From: Streptomyces regalis
GTDB taxonomy: Bacteria > Actinomycetota > Actinomycetes > Streptomycetales > Streptomycetaceae
Direction: 5' to 3'
NCBI RefSeq assembly: GCF_001509475.1
Contig: NZ_LLZG01000420.1
Span: forward strand, 1 to 61,379
DNA length: 61,379 nucleotides
Below, in pieces: positions 33,722 to 43,225 of this stretch. Both the position numbers and the translations under genes were made by a program. The notes below the pieces were generated by a model, which made no database searches, was not told the DNA's origin, and worked only from the letters and a program-made list of their open reading frames with translations. The stretch's first letter is position 1; each line of letters begins with the position of its first letter.

Positions 33722-34420
33722 ATGCCCCTGAACGTGCCCGACCGGAGGGGCCGGCAAGCGCCGTCGCCCCTGGAAGGGGAACGTATCCGCCCGCTGTCCC
33801 GATGGCAGATAGAGGACCGGCACAAGGAACTCGGCGACCTGTACGCGGAGCTCTCCGGGGGCGATCCGCGGGCGTGGAACCAGGCTCGCGAGCTGTTCCT
33901 GCACCGACTCTCCGTCGAGGTGCAGCGACCGGGTTTCGCCCTGCTGGTCGCGGAGCGGGGCGTGCCCCAGGGGCCGGCCGAGGCGGGCGGGACCACCGGC
34001 GCCGAGGACACCGCCCACCGCGGAGAAGGCGTCGTACTGACGGGATGTGCCTACGGCTTTCCGGTGCACGCGAACGGGCCCTGGTGGCGAGGTCTGGACG
34101 GGTACCTCCCGCGGGATCTGCTCCAACTCTCCGCCTCCGGGCGGCTTTTCGCGATCTCCGGGCTCCTCGTCCACTCCCGGGTGCGCACCCAGAACCAGGG
34201 CCGTGACTGGAACCTCGCCCGGCGCCTGCAGCGGCGGTTGCTCGCCGACCGCACCGCCACACTCGCCGGCCATCCCGCCGTGCTCGGTGTCACGCTGGTG
34301 GACCGCGGCGACACCGCGACCCTTCGGGCCCTACGGTCCTGGGGCTGGCGCTCCGTGCGGGCCGACGCCCGGGACACGCCCCCGGCGGCGCCGTGCCGTG
34401 CCCTGGTCATCGGGCCGTGA
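33722..34420 (+). CDS. GNAT-like acetyltransferase, putative
   Basis: The ATG at 33722 has AGGA eight bases upstream. The 232-residue product has an N-terminal helix pair (LGDLYAELSGGDPRAWNQAR). A GNAT-like strand order follows (GFALLVAERG, GVVLTGCAYGFPVHANGPWW, LFAISGLLVHSRVRTQNQGR, ATLRALRSWGW). The acetyl-CoA loop is weak: QNQGRDWN instead of the usual R/QxxGxG/A. Remote GNAT membership is likely but activity is uncertain. It converges on the kinase gene. Confidence 0.6.
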   Translation: MPLNVPDRRGRQAPSPLEGERIRPLSRWQIEDRHKELGDLYAELSGGDPRAWNQARELFLHRLSVEVQRPGFALLVAERGVPQGPAEAGGTTGAEDTAHRGEGVVLTGCAYGFPVHANGPWWRGLDGYLPRDLLQLSASGRLFAISGLLVHSRVRTQNQGRDWNLARRLQRRLLADRTATLAGHPAVLGVTLVDRGDTATLRALRSWGWRSVRADARDTPPAAPCRALVIGP

Positions 34421-34453
34421 CGGCGTCGGTCGCGCAGGCCGAGTTCGCCTGAG

Positions 34454-36019
34454 CTAGTCGGCGAACCCGTCGCGCACGTTGTCGAAGACAGGGCGGAACG
34501 TGTCCCATTCGGCGTCCGGGGCCGACAGGTAGATGTCGTACTCCCGGCCGCCCGGCGTGCCGTACCCGAGGTCGATGGCGCGGAAGGCGCGGGCGCGGCC
34601 ATGGAAGGTGAACTCCCACACTGCGGCCGGCTTGTCCTTGAAGGTGGTCTTCTGCATCCGCAGCCTGCGATACGTGGGGTAGTTGGCCTTGGTGTTCGCC
34701 TCGATGTCCTTGAAGTGCTCGATGGGGTGCGAGCCGGCCGGGTCCACCATGCCGATGGTGATGCCGGCCAGGCCGGTCGGGTCGGTGTAGGTGACCGCGT
34801 CGGCCGCACCCTTGTTGCGCGTCCAGTCGTCCGGTACGGGGAAGGAGACGCCGAGCTGCTTGTCGCGGACCAGGCGGTAGCCGTCGGGGACGGGCGAGGG
34901 GGCGGTCGACGGGGTGGGGGCGCTGCTGGTCCTGCGTGAGTCGGCCGCGTCGCCGTCGCCGCCGTCCTGCGACGACACGAAGAGCGCGCCGGCCGCGGCG
35001 ACCGCGGCCAGGGCGACAGCGACGGCCAGGAGGCTGCGCCGCTTTCGCTTCCGGCCGCCCCGGGGGCCCTTCTCCGGCGGCACGGGCGGGGTCGGCCGTG
35101 GCGGGGACGTCTGTGTCGGGGCTGTCGGCGCTGTGTCCTGGGTCCCGTCATGGGTGCCGTGGGTGCCATGGGCGACCCCGGCCGACAGCGTGGTCGTCGA
35201 GCCGCCGGACCAGGTGGCCTGCAGGGCCCGTTCCGTCTGCTCCGCCGTGGGCCGGTCCTCGGGGTTCTTCGACAGCAGGATCTCGATGAGCGGTTCCAGC
35301 GGACCGGCCTGCCGCATCGGCGCCAGCGGGTCCACGGCGATGGCGTACGCCGTCTCCATGGCGGTGTCCCGGCGGTACGGCGGCCTGCCCTCGACCGCCT
35401 GGTACAGCGTCGCGCCCAGCGACCACAGGTCGGAGGAGGGGCCGGGCTTCTGGCCGCGGATCCGCTCCGGGGCCATGAAGTCGATGGAGCCGACCATCTC
35501 CCCGGTCTGCGTGAGCGTCGAGGCGCCGGCGGTCTGCGCGATGCCGAAGTCGGTGAGGACCACCCGGCCGCCGGCGCCGAGCAGGACGTTGCCGGGCTTG
35601 ATGTCGCGGTGCAGGACTCCGGCGGCGTGCGCGGCCCTGACGGCGGCGATCATGCCGAGGCCGATGCGGGCGGCCTCCTCGGGCGGCAGGGTGTGGCCGC
35701 CCTTGAGGACGTCGCCGAGGGTGGGCGCGGGGACGTACTCCATGACGATGCAGGGCCGGCCGTCGTCCTCGACGACGTCGTGCACGACGACCACGTTGGG
35801 GTGGACCACCCGGGCGGCGCTGCGCGCCTCGCGGCGGGTGCGCTCGTAGAGCGTGGCGACCTCGCTGTCCGACAGATGCGGATGCGTGTGGAGCCGCTTG
35901 AGTGCGACTCGGCGTGCGAGCACCTCGTCCTCGGCCAGCCATACGGTGCCCATACCGCCGCTGCCGACGGGCTCGACGAGCCGGTAACGCCCGGCGACCA
36001 GCCGCCCTTCGTCCGCCAC
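34454..36019 (-). CDS. Membrane Ser/Thr protein kinase (PknB type)
   Basis: GTG 36019 follows GGAGGG. The 521-residue product has a kinase domain (about 10-280). Its motifs are GSGGMGTVW, ALKRL (Lys), the hinge CIVMEYVPA, HRDIKPGNVLL, DFGIAQ and the APERIRG activation segment. A Thr/Pro-rich linker (TAPTAPTQTSPPRPTPPVPP), one membrane helix (LLAVAVALAAVAAAGALFVS) and an extracellular domain of about 160 residues follow. No PASTA repeats are present, so the outer domain may sense another ligand. It is monocistronic. Confidence 0.93.
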   Translation of the reverse strand: MADEGRLVAGRYRLVEPVGSGGMGTVWLAEDEVLARRVALKRLHTHPHLSDSEVATLYERTRREARSAARVVHPNVVVVHDVVEDDGRPCIVMEYVPAPTLGDVLKGGHTLPPEEAARIGLGMIAAVRAAHAAGVLHRDIKPGNVLLGAGGRVVLTDFGIAQTAGASTLTQTGEMVGSIDFMAPERIRGQKPGPSSDLWSLGATLYQAVEGRPPYRRDTAMETAYAIAVDPLAPMRQAGPLEPLIEILLSKNPEDRPTAEQTERALQATWSGGSTTTLSAGVAHGTHGTHDGTQDTAPTAPTQTSPPRPTPPVPPEKGPRGGRKRKRRSLLAVAVALAAVAAAGALFVSSQDGGDGDAADSRRTSSAPTPSTAPSPVPDGYRLVRDKQLGVSFPVPDDWTRNKGAADAVTYTDPTGLAGITIGMVDPAGSHPIEHFKDIEANTKANYPTYRRLRMQKTTFKDKPAAVWEFTFHGRARAFRAIDLGYGTPGGREYDIYLSAPDAEWDTFRPVFDNVRDGFAD

Positions 36020-36185
36020 AGCCCTGCCCTCCGCCTGCTCTGCCCCCTTCGTGTCACTTCGCCCTGCACAGTAACCGACCTTGTTGAGAGACCGGAGGCC
36101 GGTCCTCCGAGGAGTCGCTTTTGCACCTCAAAAGTAGTTGCTAGGGTGGGCATACTTGCTCGCCAGGAAAACGTGGGTGACTCCG

Positions 36186-36527
36186 ATGAGTGACAGAGGG
36201 CTGCCGGGGCTCGACGAGGTGATCCACCACCCCACCCGGCTGACGCTGACGGCGTTTCTGTCGGGTTGCGCCGAGGCCGAGTTCGGGGCCGTACGGGACT
36301 ACTGCCAGGTCTCCGACGCCAGCGTCAGCCGGATCACCTCCGCGCTGGAGGCGGCCGGATATGTACAGGCACGCAAAGGCTACGTCGGCAAACGCCCGCG
36401 AACCTGGCTCGCGCTCACGCCCGCCGGGCGCGAGGCCCTGAGCCGCCATCTCGCTGCGCTGCAGGACCTCGCGGCCTCGGCCAGTCAGGCGGGAATGCGC
36501 ATCTGCGCGCCCCCGGACCGGGACTGA
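36186..36527 (+). CDS. Winged-helix (MarR-like) regulator
   Basis: ATG 36186 gives a 113-residue protein that lacks the spurious front of the longer frame. It has VIHHPTRLTLTAFLSG, a recognition region CQVSDASVSRITSALEAAGY and the wing KGYVGKRPRTWLALTPAGRE. The family regulates by a short winged-helix domain only. It diverges from the Ser/Thr kinase gene. The target is unknown. Confidence 0.8.
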   Translation: MSDRGLPGLDEVIHHPTRLTLTAFLSGCAEAEFGAVRDYCQVSDASVSRITSALEAAGYVQARKGYVGKRPRTWLALTPAGREALSRHLAALQDLAASASQAGMRICAPPDRD

Positions 36528-36570
36528 GTCCGTAGGCCGTATCGACAGGCAACCGGCAGTGCCTCAGTAG

Positions 36571-37256
36571 AACCGGAGGGCCGTCAAGGGATGTGCCGGG
36601 GTGTCGGCCCGTGAGGCGCTGCTGACGCCCGCCGGGCTCGCGCACGACCGGAGCTTCATGGTCGTGAGCGAAGAGGGCGTGTACCGCACCCAGCGCAGCG
36701 ACCCCCGACTGGCCCTGATCCGGCCCGCTGTCAGCGACGACGGCGAACGACTCACCCTCCACACGCCGGACGCCGAGTCGTTGGACCTCCCCGTGGACAC
36801 ATCGGGCGCTCGCCGCCCGGTGGACCTGTTCGGGACAGCCGACTCGTCCGGGTGCCGCCGGAACACGACCGGGTGACCGACGGCCGTACCCCGGGCACCT
36901 CCGGCTACGCCGACAGCTGTGCGCTGCACGTCCTCTCCCGCTCCACCCTCGACGGCTGGGACGAGCCGCACACCGAGGACCGGGCCCACGGCCTCAGAAC
37001 GGGCAGCACCGAGCTGGGCTACGCGAAGCTCGCCATCCGCTGCGCCGTCACCATGGTCGAGCAGGAGTCCGGGCGGAGAGCAGGCCCGGAACCCCTGCGC
37101 ACCCTCGCCGGCTACCGGCGGACGACCACGGGCGGAGTCGCTTTCGGCACGAAGTTCGCCGTGCTCCGCCCCGGCAGGGTGAGCGTCGGGGACGACGTGA
37201 CCGTCACGGCGTGGGGCGACTCCGAACTGCGCACAGCGGCCGAGGCTTCTCCGTAG
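36571..37256 (+). pseudogene. MOSC-domain protein, frameshifted and internally deleted
   Basis: One frame reads VKGCAGVSAREALLTPAGLA and HDRSFMVVSEEGVYRTQRSD, the MOSC N-terminal barrel, and ends at 36876. Another frame, from about 36852, continues PPEHDRVTDGRTPGTSGYAD and then VAFGTKFAVLRPGRVSVGDD. Text between LSRST and LDGWDEP is missing compared with the family. The first dozen residues and any start codon are also lost; a stop sits at 36568. MOSC proteins carry sulfur with molybdenum cofactor; this copy is dead. Confidence 0.8.
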
Positions 37257-37269
37257 TGCCCTCGGTCGG

Positions 37270-38484
37270 TCAGCCCTTCTCCTCGGTCTCCTCGATCTCC
37301 TCGATGCTCACCGGACGGTCGTTCCTCAGCTCGGTGAAGAGTTGCTTCGCCTTTGCCGCGTCCCACTTCACGGCGCTGCCCTTCGACGTGCTGATGCCGA
37401 CGCCGGCGACGGGGACGTTGAGCTGTCTGCCGTTCCCGGACGAGACGTTGCTCATCGCCCGGAACAGCGAGGCGAGGGTGCGCAGTTGCATGTCCTTGTC
37501 CACCACGAGGGTGTCCAGCGCCGCGTTCAGCAGGGGATACACGCGGAGCGGATTGAGCGCGGTGCCCGGTGCGGCCGCCTGGTGGGCGAGCGCGGCGAGG
37601 AACTTCTGCTGGTTTCTGCTGCGCCCCAGGTCGCCCTGGGCCTCCTGGTGCCGTTGACGGACGAACGCGAGCGCCTGGGCGCCGTCCAGGGTGTGGCAGC
37701 CCTTCGTCAGGTCGAGACCGGACTTCTCGTCCTTCAAAGTGCGGTCCACGCACATGTCCACGCCGCCGACGGCGTCCACGACACCGACGAAGCCGCCGAA
37801 GCCGATCTCCGCGTAGTGGTCGACGCGGATGCCCGCGTTGAGCTCGACGGTCCGCACGAGCAGGCGGGCGCCGCCCAGGGAGTAGGCCGCGTTCAGCTTG
37901 TCCTTCGCCGGGCGGTGCCGTTTGCCGGTGGCCGGGTCGAGGTACGACGGCAGGGTCACCCAGGAGTCGCGGGGCAGGCTCACCAGCGTGGTGCCGTGGG
38001 CGCCGGTGTGCAGGAGCATCATCGAGTCCGTGCGGCTGCCGCCGCCACCGCCGGCGTGCAGATCCTTCTTCGCCTGCTCGGACAGGCCGTCCCGGCTGTC
38101 GGAGCCCACGATGAGGTATGTGGTCCCCTTCCCCGGCGGCGGACGGTCGCCGACCTCGCCGAGGTCGACCGCCCGGTCGAGCGCGAAGTCGGCCCAGACG
38201 TATGTGCCGCCGCCGGTGAGGAACAGCGCGCACAGCAGGAGCGCCAGCAGGCGTGCGACACGGCGGCGTCGGCTGGGGCGTACCCAACGGGGTCGCGTGC
38301 TGCGGGTGTGACCACCGCCGGGCCGCGCCTCGTACGGGCCCGGGGCGGCAGGTCGGACGGGCTCCTCGTACGGTCTTACCTGTTCTGCCCGTTGCGTCTG
38401 TTCCGTGTGTGCGATGACGTGTCCTGTGATCACTCGGGGCGCCTGTGTCTCCCCGTTCCAGGTCTCCCCGTTCCAGTCATTCAT
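37270..38484 (-). CDS. LytR-CpsA-Psr (LCP) family cell-wall polymer transferase
   Basis: ATG 38484 follows GAGGGG. The 404-residue product has a long cytoplasmic Pro/Arg-rich N-terminus and one membrane helix (VARLLALLLCALFLTGGGTY). The LCP domain has YLIVGSDSRDG, SRTDSMMLLH, VSLPRDSWVTLP and the Arg-rich FVRQRHQEAQGDLGRSRNQQ. These residues bind the polyprenyl diphosphate. LCP enzymes attach glycopolymers to peptidoglycan. It lies 16 bases after a glycosyltransferase gene on the same strand, so the pair may build and attach one wall polymer. Confidence 0.92.
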   Translation of the reverse strand: MNDWNGETWNGETQAPRVITGHVIAHTEQTQRAEQVRPYEEPVRPAAPGPYEARPGGGHTRSTRPRWVRPSRRRRVARLLALLLCALFLTGGGTYVWADFALDRAVDLGEVGDRPPPGKGTTYLIVGSDSRDGLSEQAKKDLHAGGGGGSRTDSMMLLHTGAHGTTLVSLPRDSWVTLPSYLDPATGKRHRPAKDKLNAAYSLGGARLLVRTVELNAGIRVDHYAEIGFGGFVGVVDAVGGVDMCVDRTLKDEKSGLDLTKGCHTLDGAQALAFVRQRHQEAQGDLGRSRNQQKFLAALAHQAAAPGTALNPLRVYPLLNAALDTLVVDKDMQLRTLASLFRAMSNVSSGNGRQLNVPVAGVGISTSKGSAVKWDAAKAKQLFTELRNDRPVSIEEIEETEEKG

Positions 38485-38500
38485 GGGTTCCACCCCTCGA

Positions 38501-40591
38501 TCACCTCGACGACAACTCCCGTGCGGCGACCGGCTGTCTCAGCTGCTCCGTGGCGGCCGTACCCGCTCGCTGCATGCGGTGCCACTTCAGGCGGGTGCCG
38601 CCCAGGAGGGCGAACACGGACTGGATGACGACCAGATACATCAGCTGGCGGTAGACGAACAGCTGGAACGGCATCGACCACAGGGCCCGCAGTTTCTCTC
38701 CGTCGAGCCTCAACGCGTAACCGGCGCACAGCAGTTGGACGGCGAGGAAGGCGAGCCACACCCCCATCGACTGCACGGGGTCGGTGAAGAGCACCCCGTA
38801 CAGAGCGAACACGTCGACGACCGGGGCGATCAGCGGCAGGCCCACCTGGAAGAGGGTCAGGTACGTCAGTCCGCGGCGTGCGAAGCGTCCGGCGGTGCCC
38901 ACTTCGAGGACGGCGCCGCGGTGCTTCCACATCGCCTGGAGCGTGCCGTAGCACCAGCGGTAGCGCTGCCGCCACAACTGCCGTAGCGAGGTGGGTACTT
39001 CGGTCCACGCGATGGCCGACTCCTCGTAGACCACCCGCCAGCCGGCCCGCCACAGGGCCATCGTGAGGTCGGTGTCCTCGGCGAGGGTGTCCTCGCTGAC
39101 CCCGCCGACGCCCATCAGCGCGTCCCGCCGGAAGGCGCCGATGGCTCCCGGCACCGTCGGCATGCACTCCAGCACCTCGAACATCCGCCGGTCGAGGTTG
39201 AAGCCGAAGACGTACTCCAGGTGCTGCCATCTGCCCAGGAGCCCGCGCCGGTTGCCGACCTTGGTGTTGCCGCTGACAGCGCCGACGGCCGGGTGCGCGA
39301 GCGGCTGGATGAGCCGGTACAGGGCGTCGGGTTCGAAGACGGTGTCGGCGTCGACCATCACGACGATGTCGTACGAGGCGTGCGCCAGGCCGGTGTTGAG
39401 CGCGGCCGCCTTGCCCGAGTTGGGCTGCCGGATCACCCGCACCCGGGGGTCGTCGATCCACGTCGCGAGGTCCGCCGTCCGGTCCGTCGAGCCGTCGTCG
39501 ATCACGATGACCTCGAGGTACGGATGCGTGGACGCCAGCAGTGAACGGATGGTCGACTCGATGCCGGCCTCTTCGTTGTACGCCGGCACGAGCACTGTCA
39601 CGGGTGCGTCGACCTGCCGCAGCCAGGGCGCGCCGGGGCGGAAGCGGGTCAGGCGCCGGACGTGGGCGCGGGCGAACACGGTCAGCATTACCAGCCGCAG
39701 CACGCCCAGCCCGAGCAGCACCCAGGTCATGGCGTTCGTGAACGCGTGACCGGCGGTCGTGGTCCATATCAACGCCTGGCCCTGCCACCGTTCGGCCGTC
39801 GACACCCGGGTGTTGGCCGAGGGCATGCCGAGTGCGTCCGTGACGGTGGTGAACCGGTCGGCGTGCGGGTTGCCGAGCAGGTCCTTGGTCTCCTTGTACG
39901 CCAGGTCCGTCTGGCTGAACTGGCGGACCATGCCGTACGCCGGGTCGCGGTCGGGCCGGTCCGCGGCGACCAGCACATAGCCGTCCGCGGCGGCGCGCCG
40001 GGCCGCCGTCCACTCGGCGCCGCACAACGTGTCCACCTGGGTGGTCAGCGGCATGCGCAGCAGGTCGGTGCCGATGCCCGCCGAACCGGCGAGGGTCTTC
40101 CGGGTGAGCGTCAGCTCCATCGCGGCGCGTACGCGCGAGGAGGAACCGAGGTCGGCGCCGGTGTACGTGTGCGAGCCGATCTCGTGGCCCTCGTCGAGGA
40201 TCCGCCGTACCAGCTCCGGATGGCGTGCCGCCTGCGCGCCGAACAGGAAGAAGGTCGCGTGCGCGTGATGCCTGCGCAGCAGGTCGAGGAGGCGCGGTGT
40301 CCGGACGGGGTCGGGGCCGCCGTCGAAGGTGAGCGCGACGGTGCGTGCGGGGACGGCCGAGGACACGACGTCGTCGCCGCTGATACGGCGCAGGACCGGA
40401 CCGCCCTCGTCCACGGCCCTGGGTACGGGCCTGGTGCAGGGCAGCCGCGACTTGGCGGCGTCGACCTCATGGATGGTCCAGCCCTCGAAGAGCAGGGCGG
40501 CGAAGACGACGACCAGGGTGAGGGCCAGCAGCCGCCAGTGACGGCGGGGTTCACGGGAACGGGCGTGCCGGCGTCGTACCGAGCGACTCAC
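38501..40591 (-). CDS. Fused degenerate polysaccharide deacetylase and GT2 glycosyltransferase
   Basis: The 696-residue product (GTG 40591, GGGGAG upstream) has a membrane anchor (LLALTLVVVFAALLFEG). A NodB domain (about 80-200), a membrane helix, a GT2 domain and C-terminal helices follow. GT2 motifs are intact: VTVLVPAYNEE, DDGSTD, MVDADTVF, EDTDLT and QRYRW. This is the set of processive synthases of the hyaluronan/poly-GlcNAc type. The NodB domain reads TFDGGPDP instead of TFDDGP, and SHTYTGAD instead of HTxxH, so two metal ligands are missing. The deacetylase half is probably inactive. An LCP gene follows. Confidence 0.9.
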   Translation of the reverse strand: MSRSVRRRHARSREPRRHWRLLALTLVVVFAALLFEGWTIHEVDAAKSRLPCTRPVPRAVDEGGPVLRRISGDDVVSSAVPARTVALTFDGGPDPVRTPRLLDLLRRHHAHATFFLFGAQAARHPELVRRILDEGHEIGSHTYTGADLGSSSRVRAAMELTLTRKTLAGSAGIGTDLLRMPLTTQVDTLCGAEWTAARRAAADGYVLVAADRPDRDPAYGMVRQFSQTDLAYKETKDLLGNPHADRFTTVTDALGMPSANTRVSTAERWQGQALIWTTTAGHAFTNAMTWVLLGLGVLRLVMLTVFARAHVRRLTRFRPGAPWLRQVDAPVTVLVPAYNEEAGIESTIRSLLASTHPYLEVIVIDDGSTDRTADLATWIDDPRVRVIRQPNSGKAAALNTGLAHASYDIVVMVDADTVFEPDALYRLIQPLAHPAVGAVSGNTKVGNRRGLLGRWQHLEYVFGFNLDRRMFEVLECMPTVPGAIGAFRRDALMGVGGVSEDTLAEDTDLTMALWRAGWRVVYEESAIAWTEVPTSLRQLWRQRYRWCYGTLQAMWKHRGAVLEVGTAGRFARRGLTYLTLFQVGLPLIAPVVDVFALYGVLFTDPVQSMGVWLAFLAVQLLCAGYALRLDGEKLRALWSMPFQLFVYRQLMYLVVIQSVFALLGGTRLKWHRMQRAGTAATEQLRQPVAARELSSR

Positions 40592-41119
40592 ACCACACTC
40601 CCCACAGTGACGTTAATCACAGCTGAATCGGGGGCTGTTCGGCGGGAGTCGGGGGCGGCCGTGCGTGCTTCGAGCGCGGTGCGCAGGGGCGGGTCGAGTT
40701 CGTGCCGGAGACCGCGTGAACCGGTGGGAGGCGACGGTCTGACGGCGCGGACAGCGGAGAGGGCGAAGGTGCTCCACGTGCTCTTCACAGGGGTGGCGAA
40801 GGTGTCGGCACCCGATGAAGGCGCATGCGTTATCTGTTGATTTGTCTTCCGGCCCAGCTGTTGCATGGGCGGCGAGTGTAGCCACGAGTGAAGCCACGGG
40901 TGTGTCCGAAAGGGACGGGCGGCCACCGCACGGTGGAGGGTGTGACGCTCGGCCCCGCCGGTGCGCTGGACTAGGTGGATAGGGGGAAGTGGGCCCTCAC
41001 ACGCCCTCCCCGGAGGGGGGATCTCAGGGAGGCTGTCCGCTGCCTCGACCGACTGTTTTCAGCCACCGGCCGGTGTGCGGTGCCGGGGCACCGAAGTCGG
41101 CAGACGGAAGTACGGCCTT
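40592..41119. other. Intergenic region, no gene seen
   Basis: The 528 bases between divergent genes hold no frame with a credible start and protein-like composition. GTGACGTTAATCAC at 40607-40620 is an imperfect palindrome close to the glycosyltransferase start and may be an operator. Confidence 0.4.
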
Positions 41120-42493
41120 GTGACGACGATCCAGCACAGCCGGGCGGGAAGACGGCAGGCCATGCGCCGCATCCGGCCCCGTCGTTCCCCCGGGGCACCC
41201 CTGCTGGTGCTGGCCTGGGCGGGGGCGGTCGCCGTGCTGTGGCTGTGGTGGCGGGGCACCCCCGCCGTCGCCGCGACCACCGCCGACCGGCTGACGAACG
41301 CGGGCCGGATCACCGGACTGCTCGCCGGCTATGTGATCGCCCTGGTGATCGCCCAGATGGCGCGCATCCCGGCCCTCGAGCGCCGGGTCGGCTCCGACCG
41401 CGTGGTGCGCTGGCACGCGAGAAGCGGCCGCTACGCGCTGACCCTGACCCTCTCCCACGTCGTGCTGATCCTGTACGGATACGCGCTGCAGGCGGACAGC
41501 GGCATCGTGGCGCAGACGGTCTCCGTCGTCACCGACTACCCGAGGATGATCGAAGCGGCCCTCGGGACGCTCCTCCTGCTCCTCGTCGGCTTCGTGTCCG
41601 CCGGCGCCGTACGCCGCCGTATGCGCTACGAACTCTGGTACTACCTGCACCTGCTCACCTACGCGGCGGTCTACCTCGCCTTCTGGCACCAGCTCGCCAC
41701 GGGCAGCGAGTTCGTCGGCAACGCCACGGCCCGCACCGCCTGGTACGCCCTGTACGTCATGGCCGGCGCCCTTCTCCTCTGGTACCGCGTCCTCACCCCG
41801 GTGCGGCTCAACCTCCGGCACCGCATGCGCGTCGAGTCGGTCGTGCAGGAGACGCCCGGCGTGGTCTCCGTGCTGATCCGGGGCCGGCGGCTGCACCGGC
41901 TGGGCGCCGAGGCGGGGCAGTTCTTCCGCTGGCGGTTCCTCACCAAGGGACTGCGCTGGAGCGCCAACCCGTACTCGCTGTCTGCGCCGCCCCGCCCCGA
42001 CCTGCTGCGGATCACCGTCAAGGCCGTCGGCGGGCACAGTGCGGCACTGGCCGGACTGAGGCCGGGCACGCGCGTGTGGGCGGAAGGGCCGTACGGGGCG
42101 ATGACCGCCGCCCGCCGCAGCCGTGGCAAGGTGCTGTTGCTCGCGGGCGGAGCCGGCATCACCCCGCTGAGGGCGCTGTTCGAGACGCTCCCCGGCGCGC
42201 CCGGGGACCTGACGCTGCTCTACCGGGCCCGCACCGCGCAGGAACTGGCGCTGCGGGACGAACTGGAGGCGATCGCGGACGCGCGCGGGGCGCAGCTGCT
42301 GTACGCCGTGAACAGGCCCGACGGCCGCCGGACCGCGATCACCGCGAAGATGCTGCGCAGGCTCCTGCCGGACATCGCGCGACACGACGTGTACCTGTGC
42401 GGACCGCCGGGGCTGGCCGAGGAGTCGTACGCCGCACTCCGTGAGGCGGGTGTCCCGCACCGCCGTATCCACCACGAGTCGTTCGAGTTCTGA
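41120..42493 (+). CDS. Ferric-reductase-like membrane flavocytochrome/ferredoxin reductase
   Basis: GTG 41120 has GGAAG nine bases upstream. The 457-residue product has six membrane helices with paired haem-ligand His (VVRWHARSGRYALTLTLSHV; WYYLHLLTYAAVYLAFWHQL). A FAD domain follows (ANPYSLSAPPRPDLLRITVK) and then an NAD(P) domain (LLLAGGAGITPLRALFETLP, DVYLCGPPGLAEESYAAL). It moves electrons from NAD(P)H across the membrane. The next gene encodes an exported FMN-binding protein, a likely electron partner. Confidence 0.88.
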   Translation: MTTIQHSRAGRRQAMRRIRPRRSPGAPLLVLAWAGAVAVLWLWWRGTPAVAATTADRLTNAGRITGLLAGYVIALVIAQMARIPALERRVGSDRVVRWHARSGRYALTLTLSHVVLILYGYALQADSGIVAQTVSVVTDYPRMIEAALGTLLLLLVGFVSAGAVRRRMRYELWYYLHLLTYAAVYLAFWHQLATGSEFVGNATARTAWYALYVMAGALLLWYRVLTPVRLNLRHRMRVESVVQETPGVVSVLIRGRRLHRLGAEAGQFFRWRFLTKGLRWSANPYSLSAPPRPDLLRITVKAVGGHSAALAGLRPGTRVWAEGPYGAMTAARRSRGKVLLLAGGAGITPLRALFETLPGAPGDLTLLYRARTAQELALRDELEAIADARGAQLLYAVNRPDGRRTAITAKMLRRLLPDIARHDVYLCGPPGLAEESYAALREAGVPHRRIHHESFEF

Positions 42494-42537
42494 GGCGCGG
42501 CCGTGACACTTCGTTCTGCTGAGGCGCTGGTCATCCA

Positions 42538-43158
42538 GTGAGGAAGAAGCATCCGTTCCGGCATGCGCTGCTGGCGACCGTCGGCACCGTCTCCGGCATC
42601 GTGCTGCTGCTGTCGCTCAAGCCGACCACCGACCCGTCGTCGGTGCAGGCCGAGCCCGCGATCACGTCGAGCGCCGCCGCGTCCGCTTCCTCGCCTTCCT
42701 CGTCGGCGTCCCGGCCCTCCCCGTCCGCCTCGCCCTCGCTGTCGAAGACGCCCGAGGGGAAACGCCCGCCCTCTGCCTCGACGAGCTCGGCGAGCGCGCA
42801 GCCGTCGCGGACGGTGTCGGCCGCCCCCACGGGCGCCGGCAGCGCCCCCTCCGCACCGAAGACCACCACGGCAGCGCCCACCACCCGCACCGTCACCGGG
42901 GCCACGACCGAGACGAAGTACGGCCCGGTCCAGGTACGGATCACCCTTACCGGTAGCAGAACCACCGGGGCGAGCGCCGTCCAGTCCCCCGACGGGACGG
43001 CGCGCAGCCGGGACATCAACTCCACGGCCGTCCCCAAGCTCAACCAGGAGACGCTGCAGGCCCAGAGCGCGGACATCGACACGGTGTCCGGCGCCACGTA
43101 CACCAGCGCCGGCTACCGACAGTCTCTGCAGAGCGCCCTGGACCGGGCCGGCGTCTGA
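42538..43158 (+). CDS. Exported FMN-binding domain protein
   Basis: The GTG start lies 45 bases after the reductase stop. The 206-residue product has an N-terminal anchor (ALLATVGTVSGIVLLLSL) and a long Ser/Pro/Ala linker. A C-terminal FMN-binding domain shows YGPVQVRITLTG and the flavin-attachment motif SGATYTSAGY. The Thr in that motif is usually bound to FMN by ApbE; no apbE gene is in the window. It likely accepts electrons from the neighbouring membrane reductase. Confidence 0.85.
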   Translation: MRKKHPFRHALLATVGTVSGIVLLLSLKPTTDPSSVQAEPAITSSAAASASSPSSSASRPSPSASPSLSKTPEGKRPPSASTSSASAQPSRTVSAAPTGAGSAPSAPKTTTAAPTTRTVTGATTETKYGPVQVRITLTGSRTTGASAVQSPDGTARSRDINSTAVPKLNQETLQAQSADIDTVSGATYTSAGYRQSLQSALDRAGV

Positions 43159-43225
43159 CACCCGCCGCTGACACACGGCGTTCTGCGCTTTCTCGGCGTG
43201 ACCTGAGGTCCGCTCCAGGGTCCGT

